A DNA stretch of 52,907 nt from Zoogloea oleivorans (GCF_008107625.1 NZ_SDKK01000021.1:1-52907); one strand, 5' to 3'. Shown: positions 10,380-19,571, counted from the first letter of the stretch. A program made the numbers and translations. The notes: generated by a model not told the origin, from the sequence alone.

Positions 10380-10483
10380 CGCCGGGAGATGGAAGCTCGG
10401 TGAATTTTATGGACGGCGCTTTATACCACGAAGGCCATGACCACTTCTGGCGACGAGATCAATGTTGTGATTCAATAGGGTAT

Positions 10484-10502
10484 TCATAAACCGGATTTAT
10501 GA
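10484..10502. promoter_or_regulatory. Palindrome just before lysR (candidate autoregulatory operator)
   Basis: Perfect arms TCATAAA (10484-10490) and TTTATGA (10496-10502) with a 5-base centre, ending 3 bases before the lysR ATG. LysR-type regulators usually bind dyads of this kind near their own promoter, often between divergent genes (lplT lies on the other side). Location over the ribosome-binding region would suit autorepression; the assignment is inferred. Confidence 0.45.
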
Positions 10503-10505
10503 GCC

Positions 10506-11420
10506 ATGGCGGATCGTCGTCTCCAGGTTTTTCACGCGGTTGCCCGGCACGGTTCGTTTACCCGTGCCGCCGAAGCCTTGTTCATGACGCAGCCGGCGGT
10601 GACCTTCCAGATCAAACAGCTGGAAGAGCAATACAACACCCGCCTGTTCGATCGGGGTCACGGGCGGGTCACCCTGACGGCGGCCGGCGAGCTGGTCATG
10701 GCCTACGCCGAACGAATCCTCGGCCTGACCGACGAGCTCGAGTCGCGAGTCTCCGAGTTGACCGACGAACTCTCCGGCATTCTTCACCTGGGCACCAGCA
10801 CGACCATCGCCGGCTACTGGCTGCCCTTCCTGCTGGAAGGTTTCAAGCGGCGCTATCCGCGGGTCATCCCGCGGGTCTCGGTGGGTAACTCCCAGTTGAT
10901 CGAAAGCCGGGTGATGGACCGCAACCTGGACGTCGGCCTGATCGAGATCGTTACCGAGCAGCCGACCCTCGACCGGCGCCGGGCTGGCACGGATGAACTG
11001 CAACTGATCGTGGCCCCCGACCATCCGCTGGCCGGCGAAAAGTCAGTGCGGGCCGAGCAATTGGTGATGTATCCGCTGATCCATCGGGAACCGGGCAATG
11101 CCATTCGCGATTTGGTGGACCAGTTCTTTGCCTCCGCCGGAATCCCCTTCGAAGACCTCAACGTCACCGCCGAACTCGGCAGTCTGTCTACGGTCAAGCA
11201 CATGGTTGCCAAGGGGTTCGGTGTCGCGATCGCTTCGGCGGCGGCCATCCGCAGTGCGGTGAAGGCCGGGCGACTGGTGGGCATTCCTCTCGAGCCTCGC
11301 CTGTATACCCCGCTTGAAGTCATCGTGCTGAAGGACAAGTTCCGCTCTCGCCTCGTCAATACCTTTGCCGATTTCGTCACCGAGGAAATCGTCCGCATGT
11401 CGTCTGCCACCAAAAACTGA
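10506..11420 (+). CDS. LysR-family transcriptional regulator
   Basis: A 304-residue regulator with the canonical N-terminal winged helix-turn-helix (residues 1-60; SFTRAAEALFMTQPAVTFQI, then LEEQYNTRLFDRGHGRVTLT) and a C-terminal periplasmic-binding-protein-like effector domain (about 90-295). The substrate domain gives no certain ligand; the overall type resembles CysB/CbbR-like regulators. It is divergent from lplT and only 5 bases upstream of alr, so it may be co-transcribed with alr and radA. The unusual point is a regulator gene heading an alr-radA cluster. Confidence 0.88.
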   Translation: MADRRLQVFHAVARHGSFTRAAEALFMTQPAVTFQIKQLEEQYNTRLFDRGHGRVTLTAAGELVMAYAERILGLTDELESRVSELTDELSGILHLGTSTTIAGYWLPFLLEGFKRRYPRVIPRVSVGNSQLIESRVMDRNLDVGLIEIVTEQPTLDRRRAGTDELQLIVAPDHPLAGEKSVRAEQLVMYPLIHREPGNAIRDLVDQFFASAGIPFEDLNVTAELGSLSTVKHMVAKGFGVAIASAAAIRSAVKAGRLVGIPLEPRLYTPLEVIVLKDKFRSRLVNTFADFVTEEIVRMSSATKN

Positions 11421-11425
11421 AAACC

Positions 11426-12511
11426 ATGCCTCGTCCGATCCGTGCCTCCATCGACCTGGAGGCCCTGCGTCACAACTATCTTCTCGCCAAAAAACGTGCC
11501 GGCCATGCCCGGGCCTTTGCCGTCATCAAGGCCAACGCCTACGGCCACGGCCTCGATCAGGCGCTCCGCGCCCTCGGTGACATCGCCGACGGCTTCGCGC
11601 TGCTCGATCTTGCCGAAGCCCGTGCCGTGCGCGCTGCCGGCCTGACCCAGCCAATCGCCCTGCTGGAAGGTTTTTTCGAGCCGACCGACCTGGCTGAGGT
11701 GGTCGCCCTCGGGCTGACCCCGGCGATCCACAGCGAAACCCAGCTGGCCATGCTCGAACGGGCGGCACTGGCCGGACCGCTGGACGTACTGTTAAAGATC
11801 AATTCCGGCATGAACCGGCTGGGCTTTCGCGCCGACGACTTTGCGACTGCCCTGGCGCGTCTGCGTGCGGTGCCCGGGGTGCGCGAGATCACCCTGATGA
11901 CCCATTTCGCCCGTGCCGACGATGAGACGGGCGTGGGGACCCAGCTGGCCTTCTTCAAGCGCCTGACCGAGGGGCTTGAGCTGCCCGTCAGTCTCGCCAA
12001 TTCGGCCGCGCTGTTGCGCTTCCCGGAAGCTGTCGGGCACATCGTGCGGCCCGGCATCATGCTCTACGGCGGCTCGCCGATGCCCGGCATGCTGAGCGCC
12101 GAGGCCATCGGCCTGCGTCCGGTCATGACCCTCACCAGCGAGATCATCGGTGTGCAGGAGATCGACGCCGGTGACCGGGTGGGCTACGGTGGCACTTTCG
12201 AGGCAACAGGGCCGACGCGTGTTGGTGTTGTGGCCTGCGGGTATGCCGACGGCTACCCGCGCCATGCCCCCACCGGTACACCGATCCTCGCCGGCGGGCG
12301 CCGCACGCGCATCCTCGGGCGGGTGTCGATGGACATGCTCGCCTGCGACCTGACCCACCTCCCGGATGTCGGCATCGGCACGTCTGTCACCCTTTGGGGG
12401 GATGGCCTGTCCGCCGACGAGGTGGCTACCGCCGCCGGCACCATCAGTTACGAGTTGTTCTGTGCGCTGGCTGCGCGGGTACCGGTGACGGTACGCGGAG
12501 CACAGGCCTGA
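11426..12511 (+). CDS. alr: Alanine racemase
   Basis: PLP enzyme converting L-alanine to D-alanine for peptidoglycan. 361 residues, the usual length. PLP-binding Lys35 lies in FAVIKANAYGHG, and the second catalytic base Tyr254 lies in DRVGYGGTFEA. A substrate-binding Arg is likely in NSGMNRLGFR. Its stop overlaps the radA start by one base (TGATG), so translation is probably coupled. Only one racemase gene is visible here, so the biosynthetic Alr versus catabolic DadX question rests on context: no dadA nearby favours Alr. Confidence 0.95.
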   Translation: MPRPIRASIDLEALRHNYLLAKKRAGHARAFAVIKANAYGHGLDQALRALGDIADGFALLDLAEARAVRAAGLTQPIALLEGFFEPTDLAEVVALGLTPAIHSETQLAMLERAALAGPLDVLLKINSGMNRLGFRADDFATALARLRAVPGVREITLMTHFARADDETGVGTQLAFFKRLTEGLELPVSLANSAALLRFPEAVGHIVRPGIMLYGGSPMPGMLSAEAIGLRPVMTLTSEIIGVQEIDAGDRVGYGGTFEATGPTRVGVVACGYADGYPRHAPTGTPILAGGRRTRILGRVSMDMLACDLTHLPDVGIGTSVTLWGDGLSADEVATAAGTISYELFCALAARVPVTVRGAQA

Positions 12512-13893
12512 TGGCCAAGACGAAAACGGTCCATGTGTGCTCCGAGTGCGGTGGCAAGTCGCCCCGCTGGCAAGGTCAGTGCCCCCACTGCCAGGCCTGG
12601 AACACCCTGATCGAGTCCATCGTCGAACCCGAAGCGCCACCGGTGGCCAAGCGCTTCAATGCCCTTGCCGGTGAAACCGGGCGCCTGCAGACGCTGGCCG
12701 ACATCAGCCCGCGAGAATCTCCCCGCGTGCCGACCGGCATCGACGAATTCGACCGGGTGCTGGGCGGCGGCCTGGTGCCGGGCGGGGTGGTGCTGATCGG
12801 CGGCGATCCGGGCATCGGCAAGTCCACGCTTTTGCTACAGGCCCTGTCGCTCCTTTCGGGCACACTCAAGGCGCTCTACGTGAGCGGTGAGGAGTCGGCC
12901 GAGCAGGTGGCCCTGCGGGCCTCACGCCTGCAGCTGGACGCCCGCAGCCTGCAACTGCTGCCGGAAATCAACCTGGAACGTATTCTCGGCACCTTGCGTG
13001 CCGAGCGTCCCGACGTGGCGGTGATCGACTCGATCCAGACCGTCTATTCCGAATCCCTTGGCTCGGCGCCGGGCTCGGTGGCACAGGTCCGCGAATGCGC
13101 AGCCCAGCTCACACGCTTTGCCAAGCAGAGCGGCACCACGCTGATCCTGGTCGGCCACGTTACCAAGGATGGCACTCTGGCCGGTCCGCGGGTGCTCGAG
13201 CACATCGTCGATACGGTGCTGTACTTCGAGGGTGACACCCACTCCAGCTTCCGGCTGGTGCGGGCGTTCAAGAACCGCTTTGGTGCGGTGAACGAGCTGG
13301 GCGTTTTCGCGATGACTGACAAAGGCCTGAAGGGCGTTTCCAACCCGTCGGCAATCTTTCTGTCCCAGCACGGACAGCAGCAGGTACCCGGATCCTGTGT
13401 ACTGGTCACTCAGGAGGGCACGCGACCGCTGCTGGTGGAGATTCAGGCGCTGGTCGATACCGCCCACAGCCCCAGTCCGCGGCGCCTGTCAGTCGGGCTG
13501 GAGCAGAACAGGCTGGCCATGCTGCTGGCAGTGCTGCACCGGCACGCCGGCGTGGTGTGCTTCGACCAGGACGTGTTCGTGAATGCGGTCGGTGGTGTGA
13601 AGATTGCCGAGCCGGCAGCCGATCTGGCCGTGCTGCTGGCGATCGTCTCGTCGCTGACCAATCGGCCGCTGCCGCGCGAGCTGGTGGTGTTTGGCGAGGT
13701 GGGCCTGGCGGGAGAGATCCGGCCGGCACCACGCGGTCAGGAACGCCTCAAAGAGTCGGCCAAACTGGGCTTCACAGTGGCGTTGGTGCCCAAGGCGAAT
13801 GCGCCGAAGCACGAGATCCCGGGGATGCGGGTGGTGGCCGTAGACCGCATAGAGGAAGCCCTGGAACGCATGCGTGAGCTGGCTTTGGCGTGA
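12511..13893 (+). CDS. radA: DNA repair protein RadA
   Basis: RecA-like ATPase that promotes branch migration of recombination intermediates. Start ATG 12511 is chosen because it sits on the alr stop and yields the family N-terminus; 460 residues. N-terminal four-Cys zinc finger (CSECGGKSPRW ... CPHC), Walker A GGDPGIGKST near residue 100, the RadA-specific KNRFG motif in the middle, and a C-terminal Lon-like domain (VGGVKIAEPAADLAVLLAI). All expected elements are present. Last gene of the lysR-alr-radA cluster. Confidence 0.97.
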   Translation: MAKTKTVHVCSECGGKSPRWQGQCPHCQAWNTLIESIVEPEAPPVAKRFNALAGETGRLQTLADISPRESPRVPTGIDEFDRVLGGGLVPGGVVLIGGDPGIGKSTLLLQALSLLSGTLKALYVSGEESAEQVALRASRLQLDARSLQLLPEINLERILGTLRAERPDVAVIDSIQTVYSESLGSAPGSVAQVRECAAQLTRFAKQSGTTLILVGHVTKDGTLAGPRVLEHIVDTVLYFEGDTHSSFRLVRAFKNRFGAVNELGVFAMTDKGLKGVSNPSAIFLSQHGQQQVPGSCVLVTQEGTRPLLVEIQALVDTAHSPSPRRLSVGLEQNRLAMLLAVLHRHAGVVCFDQDVFVNAVGGVKIAEPAADLAVLLAIVSSLTNRPLPRELVVFGEVGLAGEIRPAPRGQERLKESAKLGFTVALVPKANAPKHEIPGMRVVAVDRIEEALERMRELALA

Positions 13894-14063
13894 AAGCATG
13901 GGTTTCAGGCGACAAAGTTGCGGAAATCCTCGAGATTGGTGCCACAGCTGGAAAAGAGCAAGGTAAGCTACCGCCCGCGGGTGGTGTAATGCGCTGCAGG
14001 CGTAAGGCGTCACCTGTTTCAGCTCCTGTATCCACCCATTTCTTTCATTACTAATTACGAGCT

Positions 14064-14339
14064 ATGAACAAGACTGAATTGATCGATGCGCTGGCTGGCA
14101 AGAGTGGTTTGACCAAGGCTGATGCCGGCCGTGCCGTTGATGGCGTTATTGAAACCATTACCGAAGCTCTGGCCAAGGGCGAAAGCGTGACCCTCGTCGG
14201 TTTCGGCACCTTCGCCGTTGGCGAGCGTGCTGCCCGTGTCGGTCGTAACCCGCAAACTGGTGCTGAAATCCAGATTTCCGCTTCCAAGCAACCCAAGTTC
14301 TCTGCCGGCTCCAAGCTGAAGGACGCGGTCAACAAGTAA
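14064..14339 (+). CDS. hupB: HU-family nucleoid DNA-binding protein
   Basis: A 91-residue histone-like protein that bends DNA and compacts the nucleoid. Signature [20 protein letters not shown], the [21 protein letters not shown] arm and terminal lysines match HU-beta. IHF subunits are less likely, given the start and arm sequence. Codon use is of the highly expressed type. It stands alone, 170 bases after radA, with a terminator 48 bases after the stop. Confidence 0.95.
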   Translation: MNKTELIDALAGKSGLTKADAGRAVDGVIETITEALAKGESVTLVGFGTFAVGERAARVGRNPQTGAEIQISASKQPKFSAGSKLKDAVNK

Positions 14340-14387
14340 GACCGTGTTTGCCCCGGGCGTGCCAATGCACGCTGCGGGACACAATGC

Positions 14388-14420
14388 AAAATGGCGACCC
14401 TCGCTGGCCGCCATTTTTTT
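14388..14420. terminator. Bidirectional terminator between hupB and prc
   Basis: Nine-base-pair stem AAAATGGCG (14388-14396) / CGCCATTTT (14409-14417) with a 12-base loop. On the plus strand it runs into seven T (14414-14420); the A-run on the left gives T on the minus strand. It separates the convergent hupB and prc genes. Confidence 0.8.
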
Positions 14421-14443
14421 GCCTGCTGAAACTGTCAGGGGCT

Positions 14444-16594
14444 TTAACGAATGGCCTGACCGGCCGCCTTGGCCTTTTCGCGCATGGCAAGCTGGGGCTT
14501 GGCGTTGCTCAGTTCGGCCTCGTCGGCGACGATGCGGGCGGCTTCGTCAAGCAGTACATCCTTGACGTCCTTACGGGCTTTTTCGGCGGCCAGATCGGCG
14601 GCGAGACTGCGTTCACCCGATTGCAGGCCGTCGTCACGGATGGCGGCCAGCTTGTCCTTGGCATCACCCTTTTCGCGGGCCTTCAGGCGAGCTTCCTGGG
14701 TCTCCTTTTCCTTGCGCCGCTCTGTCTCGTTGAGTGAGATAAGCTTGGTTTCGCGCAGACGCCGGATTTCAGCGACGTCTTCGAGCAGCAACTGAAACTC
14801 CTTGTCCTTGCCGATGCGGGCCTGGTGGCGGCTCTGCAGAGCGGGCACGACGTCCTTCAGGTTGCCGGCTGGCTTGAAGGTCGCAGCATCGATCTGGATC
14901 CACGGCAGGGCGTTGTCGTAGCTCGATTCGCCATAGCTGTCCGGATCGGCGATGGACGGGAAGCGGATGTCCGGCGTGACGCCCTTCAATTGGGTCGTGC
15001 CGCCATTGACCCGGAAGAACTGGGCCACGGTCATCTTCAGTTCGCCGAACTTTGGCTTGTCGTTCTTGGCAACTTCATCGAGGTTGATGAGGGTCTGGAC
15101 CGTACCCTTGCCGAAGCTGGATTCGCCGATGATCGGTGCGCGGCCGTAATCCTGCAGCGCCGCTGCGAAAATTTCGGATGCCGATGCGGAGCCCCGGTTG
15201 ATCAGTACCGCCATCGGGCCGTCCCACGCCACGCCGGCATTGTCGTCGCTTTCCACGCCGATCTTGCCGTCCGGACGACGTTGCTGGACCACCGGCCCCT
15301 TGTCGATGAAGAGCCCGGTCAGTTCAACGGCCTCGCGCAGCGAACCACCACCGTTGTTGCGCAGATCGATCAGGAGCCCGTCCACTTTTTCCTTCTTCAG
15401 CTCATCGATAAGACGCACCACATCGCGGCTGGCGCTGCGGAATTCCTTGTCGCCACGCCGGCGGCCTTCGAAGTCTTCGTAGAAGGTGGGCAGGGTGATG
15501 ACGCCGACCTTGCGCTGGACGGCGCCTTCGCTGACCTTGATGACCGACTTTTTGGCAGCCTGCTCTTCGAGCTTGATCTTGTCACGGACGAGTGAGATGA
15601 GCTTGTGCTTGCCGTCCGGGCCGCTCTCGGCGGGCAGGATGTCGAGCAGGACCTTGGTGTCCTTGGTGCCGCGGATCAGCTTGACGACTTCATCCACCCG
15701 CGAACCAACCACGTCGGAGACGCTGCCGTCGGCCTGACCCACGCCGACGATGCGGTCGCCCACCGCGAGCTTGCCCGACTTGGCCGCCGGACCGCCTGCG
15801 ACCAGTTCACGGATGGTGATGTACTCGTCCCGCTCCTGCAGTACCGCGCCGATCCCGACCAGGGACAGGCGCATGGAAATGTCGAAATCGTCCGATGCGC
15901 TACGCCCCAGGTAGTTGGTGTGGGGCTCGATGGACATCGCGAAGGCGTTCATGAAAATCTGGAAAACGTCGTCGCTCTTGTTGCGCTGGGTGCGCGCCAG
16001 ATAGTTGTCGTAACGTTTTTCGAGGGTTTCGCGGATCGCCTTGTCGTCCTTGCCGGCGAGCTTCAGGCGCAGCCAGTCGTTCTTGGCACGCTTGCGCCAC
16101 AGGTCGCGGGCTTCGGCATCGTCCCGCGGCCACGGGGCCTTGTCGCGGGCGTAAGGGTAGCTTTCCTTCTGGCTGAAGTCGAAGCCCTGCTTGAGCTGCT
16201 CGCGGGCGGTGCTCAGGCGCTCGACCGCACGTTGTTCATAGCGCTGGAACATGGCGAAGGGAACCGCCAGGTTGCCTCGCTGGATCGCGTCGTCGAGGCG
16301 GGTGCGCGCCTCGGAAAACGCATCCACATCGCTCTGGGTGAAGAACAGCCGTTCCGGATCGAGGGATTTGAGATAGCGGTCGAAAATCTTTTCCGACAGC
16401 GCATCGTCGAGGGGCTGGGTCTTGTAATGGTAACGGCCCAGAAGCTGTGCGCTCAGGTAAGCCGTCTGGGCTTGTTCCTTGGTCGGCGCGAGGCGCAGTG
16501 TCGAGGACGGCTCCAAGGAGATCGCCTGCGTTGAGAACGCGACAGTCAGAAGGGCCAGGATCAAGCTTTTTTTCACTCGTTTACTCCGCTGCAT
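14444..16594 (-). CDS. prc: Tail-specific (carboxy-terminal processing) protease Prc
   Basis: Periplasmic S41 protease that trims or degrades proteins from their C-terminus, including peptidoglycan hydrolases and tagged proteins. 716 residues, the long Tsp/Prc type. Signal peptide of about 24 residues (LALLTVAFSTQAIS), a helical N-terminal domain, a PDZ domain (VGIGAVLQERDEYITIRELV, then GDRIVGVGQ), and the Ser/Lys catalytic pair: Ser in INRGSASASEIFAAAL and Lys in GESSFGKGTVQTLI. A Lys/Glu-rich C-terminal helical region follows. Single gene between a shared terminator and a ~300-base upstream region. Confidence 0.95.
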   Translation of the reverse strand: MQRSKRVKKSLILALLTVAFSTQAISLEPSSTLRLAPTKEQAQTAYLSAQLLGRYHYKTQPLDDALSEKIFDRYLKSLDPERLFFTQSDVDAFSEARTRLDDAIQRGNLAVPFAMFQRYEQRAVERLSTAREQLKQGFDFSQKESYPYARDKAPWPRDDAEARDLWRKRAKNDWLRLKLAGKDDKAIRETLEKRYDNYLARTQRNKSDDVFQIFMNAFAMSIEPHTNYLGRSASDDFDISMRLSLVGIGAVLQERDEYITIRELVAGGPAAKSGKLAVGDRIVGVGQADGSVSDVVGSRVDEVVKLIRGTKDTKVLLDILPAESGPDGKHKLISLVRDKIKLEEQAAKKSVIKVSEGAVQRKVGVITLPTFYEDFEGRRRGDKEFRSASRDVVRLIDELKKEKVDGLLIDLRNNGGGSLREAVELTGLFIDKGPVVQQRRPDGKIGVESDDNAGVAWDGPMAVLINRGSASASEIFAAALQDYGRAPIIGESSFGKGTVQTLINLDEVAKNDKPKFGELKMTVAQFFRVNGGTTQLKGVTPDIRFPSIADPDSYGESSYDNALPWIQIDAATFKPAGNLKDVVPALQSRHQARIGKDKEFQLLLEDVAEIRRLRETKLISLNETERRKEKETQEARLKAREKGDAKDKLAAIRDDGLQSGERSLAADLAAEKARKDVKDVLLDEAARIVADEAELSNAKPQLAMREKAKAAGQAIR

Positions 16595-16893
16595 TCGTTG
16601 GTGAGCCTTGAGAGGCAGACGCTACATGCTTCCATGGCTTCAGTCGACTGGGGAGAACCGGATTCGTTCGCATCGCGAACAAGGTAAACAAACGGGAAAG
16701 ACAGGCTGGAGGCCGCTTTTGCGCAGTGGCTCGGGGGCTGGGTTTAAATGTCCGCTTACAAGTTGCCGGTGCAGAAGTGACGTCTTTGCGCTGCCCCTGC
16801 CTGTCGGCACCTGACGTTTCAAAGCCTGAACGGCCTGGTTCGCACAATAAAATGCGAAGCCAGACCGTTCAGGTCTGCTGTGCGTCGAAACGG
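16595..16893. other. Gene-free stretch between prc and the BCAM0308-like gene
   Basis: About 300 bases without a credible gene. It should hold the prc promoter. A small dyad GTTCGC-atc-GCGAAC (16666-16680) lies ~70 bases upstream of prc and could be an operator. Its far end contains the large hairpin at 16825-16873, listed separately. Confidence 0.5.
16825..16873 (-). terminator. Long stem-loop after the BCAM0308-like gene
   Basis: Arms 16825-16844 and 16853-16873 pair over 19 base pairs with one bulged G and one mismatch, around an 8-base A-rich loop. It begins 20 bases past the stop of the minus-strand gene. The T run afterwards is only three bases, so it is either a weak intrinsic terminator or an mRNA 3'-end stabiliser. 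Confidence 0.6.
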
Positions 16894-17394
16894 TCAGCGT
16901 GCCCAGTGGACCCGGAGAATCTCCTCCTCCGGGTTGTAATGAAGCTGGAAATCGCCCCTGTAGGCGTGGTGGATGGCTTCGCCAATGGCGCGGGCAAGAT
17001 GGGTATCGGTTGTCGTGACGATCACGCCGCCGTCCTGATGTTCGACACTCATGATTCGCTTGAGCGGGTCGTGTTGCCGTGCGCACAGTTCCTCATTGCG
17101 CAAGAGTCCCATGATTTCCGAGCGATGCACCGCGAAAAACGGCCCCGTCAAAGTGACGATGCCAGCCGGACAACGGTCATTCTCGCGGTGGCAGGCTGGG
17201 CAGATCGTATAGTTGGCATTGTCAGGAATGGAATTCCATGTCCAGTGCCCCTGTGAGAAGACCGCATGGCAATGCAGGCAGGCCGTCGGATCCGGCAGCT
17301 GCTCCCTGGTCTTGTACGCATCGTGTTTTTTCGCTGGAAAAATTCGATCAGGGCGGACTGGATGGAATCCAGGGGGAATGGCAATGTTTGACAT
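16894..17394 (-). CDS. Zinc-ribbon protein of the BCAM0308 type
   Basis: 166 residues. The N-terminal half carries paired CxxC motifs (C39-x-x-C42 and C65-x-x-C68, plus C75) that should bind zinc. The C-terminal half includes a segment reading MSVEHQDGGVIVTTTDTHLA followed by ARAIGEAIHHAYRGDF, which looks like a small alpha/beta domain. I recognise this layout as the uncharacterised BCAM0308 family common in betaproteobacteria; no reaction is known to me. Monocistronic, with a long hairpin at its 3' end. Function left open. Confidence 0.7.
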   Translation of the reverse strand: MSNIAIPPGFHPVRPDRIFPAKKHDAYKTREQLPDPTACLHCHAVFSQGHWTWNSIPDNANYTICPACHRENDRCPAGIVTLTGPFFAVHRSEIMGLLRNEELCARQHDPLKRIMSVEHQDGGVIVTTTDTHLARAIGEAIHHAYRGDFQLHYNPEEEILRVHWAR

Positions 17395-17570
17395 CTCTTA
17401 TTCTCCAGTGCAAAAAATACTCTGCAAATCGTTGATCCGGAGGTAAAAGTTCCGGCTCCCTCGGCGTGATTTCTTGTAGATTTGTTTTCTTATGCGGATA
17501 GATATTAAATTTGTTCTCTTTTCGATAACAATACGGAAATCAGACTAATTAAATTACTAGTAAGTGTGTA

Positions 17571-17762
17571 GTGGTTGGTGCTGCTGTCGCCGAAAAGCCT
17601 AGGATATTCCGGTTTGTGAACGTACCAAGTTTTCTTGAATTCCTTGAAAAGTCAGGATTCACAGCTTGCGACTACTCACTTTGCAGTAGTGAAAATACGA
17701 AAAATGTGTATTTTTGTGGTTTTCTACAGGACGTATTCTTCTGTCTTATCCCTCTTTTATGA
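17571..17762 (+). CDS. Small hypothetical protein in AT-rich patch
   Basis: A possible 63-residue ORF with a GTG start, no obvious ribosome site, and a hydrophobic C-terminal end (VFFCLIPLL). Base composition is much richer in A+T than the surroundings. It ends 15 bases before the next ORF, which gives some support for a small operon. No family recognised; it may be chance. Confidence 0.25.
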   Translation: MVGAAVAEKPRIFRFVNVPSFLEFLEKSGFTACDYSLCSSENTKNVYFCGFLQDVFFCLIPLL

Positions 17763-17777
17763 GCAGAAAGGTTTTTA

Positions 17778-18110
17778 ATGATCATGAGTTGCAGGGACTT
17801 TGCAACGAAGTCGCGTCAGCCGGATCTGGATGCTTTATCGGGGGTTGATTCCGATTTGCCGGTTATTGACCGGATAAAAATGATCTCGGAAAATTACGGG
17901 AAAGTGATCGGCGTATTCCGGATTCCGGAGTCGATCATTGGTCATAGCAAAAGCCGTTTCTTTTTTGTTGATTTCTCCACACCCATTGAAGCAATTCGTG
18001 CCGCGCGGGCGATGCAATGCGAACTCTGCGGCCTGTCGACACTCGTTGTTGTCGTTTCACAGAAAAGACTTGACGCATTGCCAGTGCTCACCGGCAGTGG
18101 AATTCAATAG
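17778..18110 (+). CDS. Hypothetical protein upstream of cfa
   Basis: 110 residues starting at ATG 17778 with AAAGG six bases upstream. The sequence has a mixed alpha/beta look (VIGVFRIPESIIGHSKSRFF, FFVDFSTPIEAIRAARAM, then LSTLVVVVSQKRL), without a motif I recognise and without a signal peptide or membrane helix. Its TAG stop shares a base with a GTG that could start cfa, suggesting coupling. Codon use is less GC-rich than in neighbouring genes, pointing to recent acquisition or weak expression. Confidence 0.5.
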   Translation: MIMSCRDFATKSRQPDLDALSGVDSDLPVIDRIKMISENYGKVIGVFRIPESIIGHSKSRFFFVDFSTPIEAIRAARAMQCELCGLSTLVVVVSQKRLDALPVLTGSGIQ

Positions 18111-19342
18111 TGTTCTCCGGGCCAAAGCCAAACGGGATTCCCGTGGAATCGGCCATGTTCACCTCGCCAAGCTCGGAGACGCGAAGTGCGATGGCCCGGC
18201 GCAGGTGGAAGAGACCGTCGGCAAGCGCTTCGCAGCTCATGTCGGATTTGCTCGCCGAAGTCGACGTCAAGATCAATGGCGGCCGTTCTTATGACATGCT
18301 TATCCATCATCCGCAGACCGCGGAGCGGATACTGGCCTGCGGAAGTCTCGGGCTGGGTGAAAGCTACATGGATGGCTGGTGGGATTGCCCGCGGCTGGAT
18401 GAGTTCATCGCCCGAATCCTCGCGGCGCGCCTTGACGAACAGGTGAACAATTTTTCCGTGTTGATGCAGGGCCTGCGGGCACGCCTGTTCAACCTGCAAA
18501 ACATACGTCGTGCCTGGCGGGTAGGCGAGCATCACTATGATCTTGGCAATGATTTTTTCGCGGCCATGCTCGACAGCCACCTGACCTACAGTTGCGGCTA
18601 CTGGGCCGAAACCAACTCCCTTGAGGCCGCGCAGACCGCCAAGCTCGACCTCATCTGCCGCAAACTCGGACTACAGCCGGGAATGCGTCTGCTGGATATC
18701 GGTTGCGGTTGGGGCAGCCTCATGAAGTTCGCGGCAGAGAACTATGGCGTGCAATGCCTGGGCCTGACCATTTCACGCGAGCAGGCCGAGCATGGCAGCC
18801 TCCGCTGTGCCGGTTTGCCGGTCGAGTTTCGTTTGCAGGATTACCGGGAGTTCAATCGCAGTGGCCACCAGCGCTTCGAGCGGGTTGCTTCTGTGGGCAT
18901 GTTCGAGCACGTGGGGCGCAAGAACCACCAGGGCTTTTTCGAGATGGTCCGGCGTAGCGTGAGTGACGACGGGGTATTTCTTTTGCACACAATTGGCAGA
19001 AACGCTGGCCGGATCCCGACCGATCCCTGGATCGATCGCCATATTTTTCCCAATTGCGAATTGCCTTCACTGAGCCAGATTTTTGATTCTTGCGAGCAAG
19101 GATTTCTCATTGAGGATGTGCAGCATTTCGGTGCCGACTACGATCCCACTCTGCTGGCTTGGCATGAGCGCTTTGAGCAGGCGTGGCCTTCCTTTGCTCC
19201 CCGTTACGGCGAGCGCTTTCGTCGTATGTGGCGCTTTTACCTGCTGGCCTGTGCAGGCAGCTTCCGGGCCCGCGTCAATCAACTCTGGCAGCTTGTCCTG
19301 TCGCCGAAAGGAGTACCCTGCGGCTATCGGCGCCAGCTTTGA
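18110..19342 (+). CDS. cfa: Cyclopropane-fatty-acyl-phospholipid synthase
   Basis: Adds a methylene group from S-adenosylmethionine to unsaturated acyl chains of membrane lipids, a stationary-phase/stress modification. The body aligns with Cfa throughout: GSLGLGESYMDGWWDCPRLD, VGEHHYDLGNDFF, the AdoMet loop LLDIGCGWGSLMKFAAENYG, and MFEHVGRKNHQGFF. Starts at GTG 18110 (410 residues), ATG 18155 (395) or ATG 18191 (383) are all open; the last gives the usual length, the first couples it to the upstream ORF. A weak hairpin (19342-19358) with a T run at 19365-19369 follows the stop and may terminate it. Confidence 0.93.
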   Translation: MFSGPKPNGIPVESAMFTSPSSETRSAMARRRWKRPSASASQLMSDLLAEVDVKINGGRSYDMLIHHPQTAERILACGSLGLGESYMDGWWDCPRLDEFIARILAARLDEQVNNFSVLMQGLRARLFNLQNIRRAWRVGEHHYDLGNDFFAAMLDSHLTYSCGYWAETNSLEAAQTAKLDLICRKLGLQPGMRLLDIGCGWGSLMKFAAENYGVQCLGLTISREQAEHGSLRCAGLPVEFRLQDYREFNRSGHQRFERVASVGMFEHVGRKNHQGFFEMVRRSVSDDGVFLLHTIGRNAGRIPTDPWIDRHIFPNCELPSLSQIFDSCEQGFLIEDVQHFGADYDPTLLAWHERFEQAWPSFAPRYGERFRRMWRFYLLACAGSFRARVNQLWQLVLSPKGVPCGYRRQL

Positions 19343-19571
19343 ACTCACTCGATGAGTTGTCTGATTTTTATATGGAACTACGTCACTTGACAGTGGCGGT
19401 AAAAATAAAATTTCGTTTTCCGTTAGCTCGCCTCGATTGTCGCCAAGGACTTGTTTAACACGCTTGCGCGATTCTGGAAAGTGTCCGAAACTTACCAATA
19501 AAGACCCCGGCATCAGAGAGTCGGGAACTGCTCGCATCTGTACTCATGCGAGCGAGGGTGCTGAGCGAATT

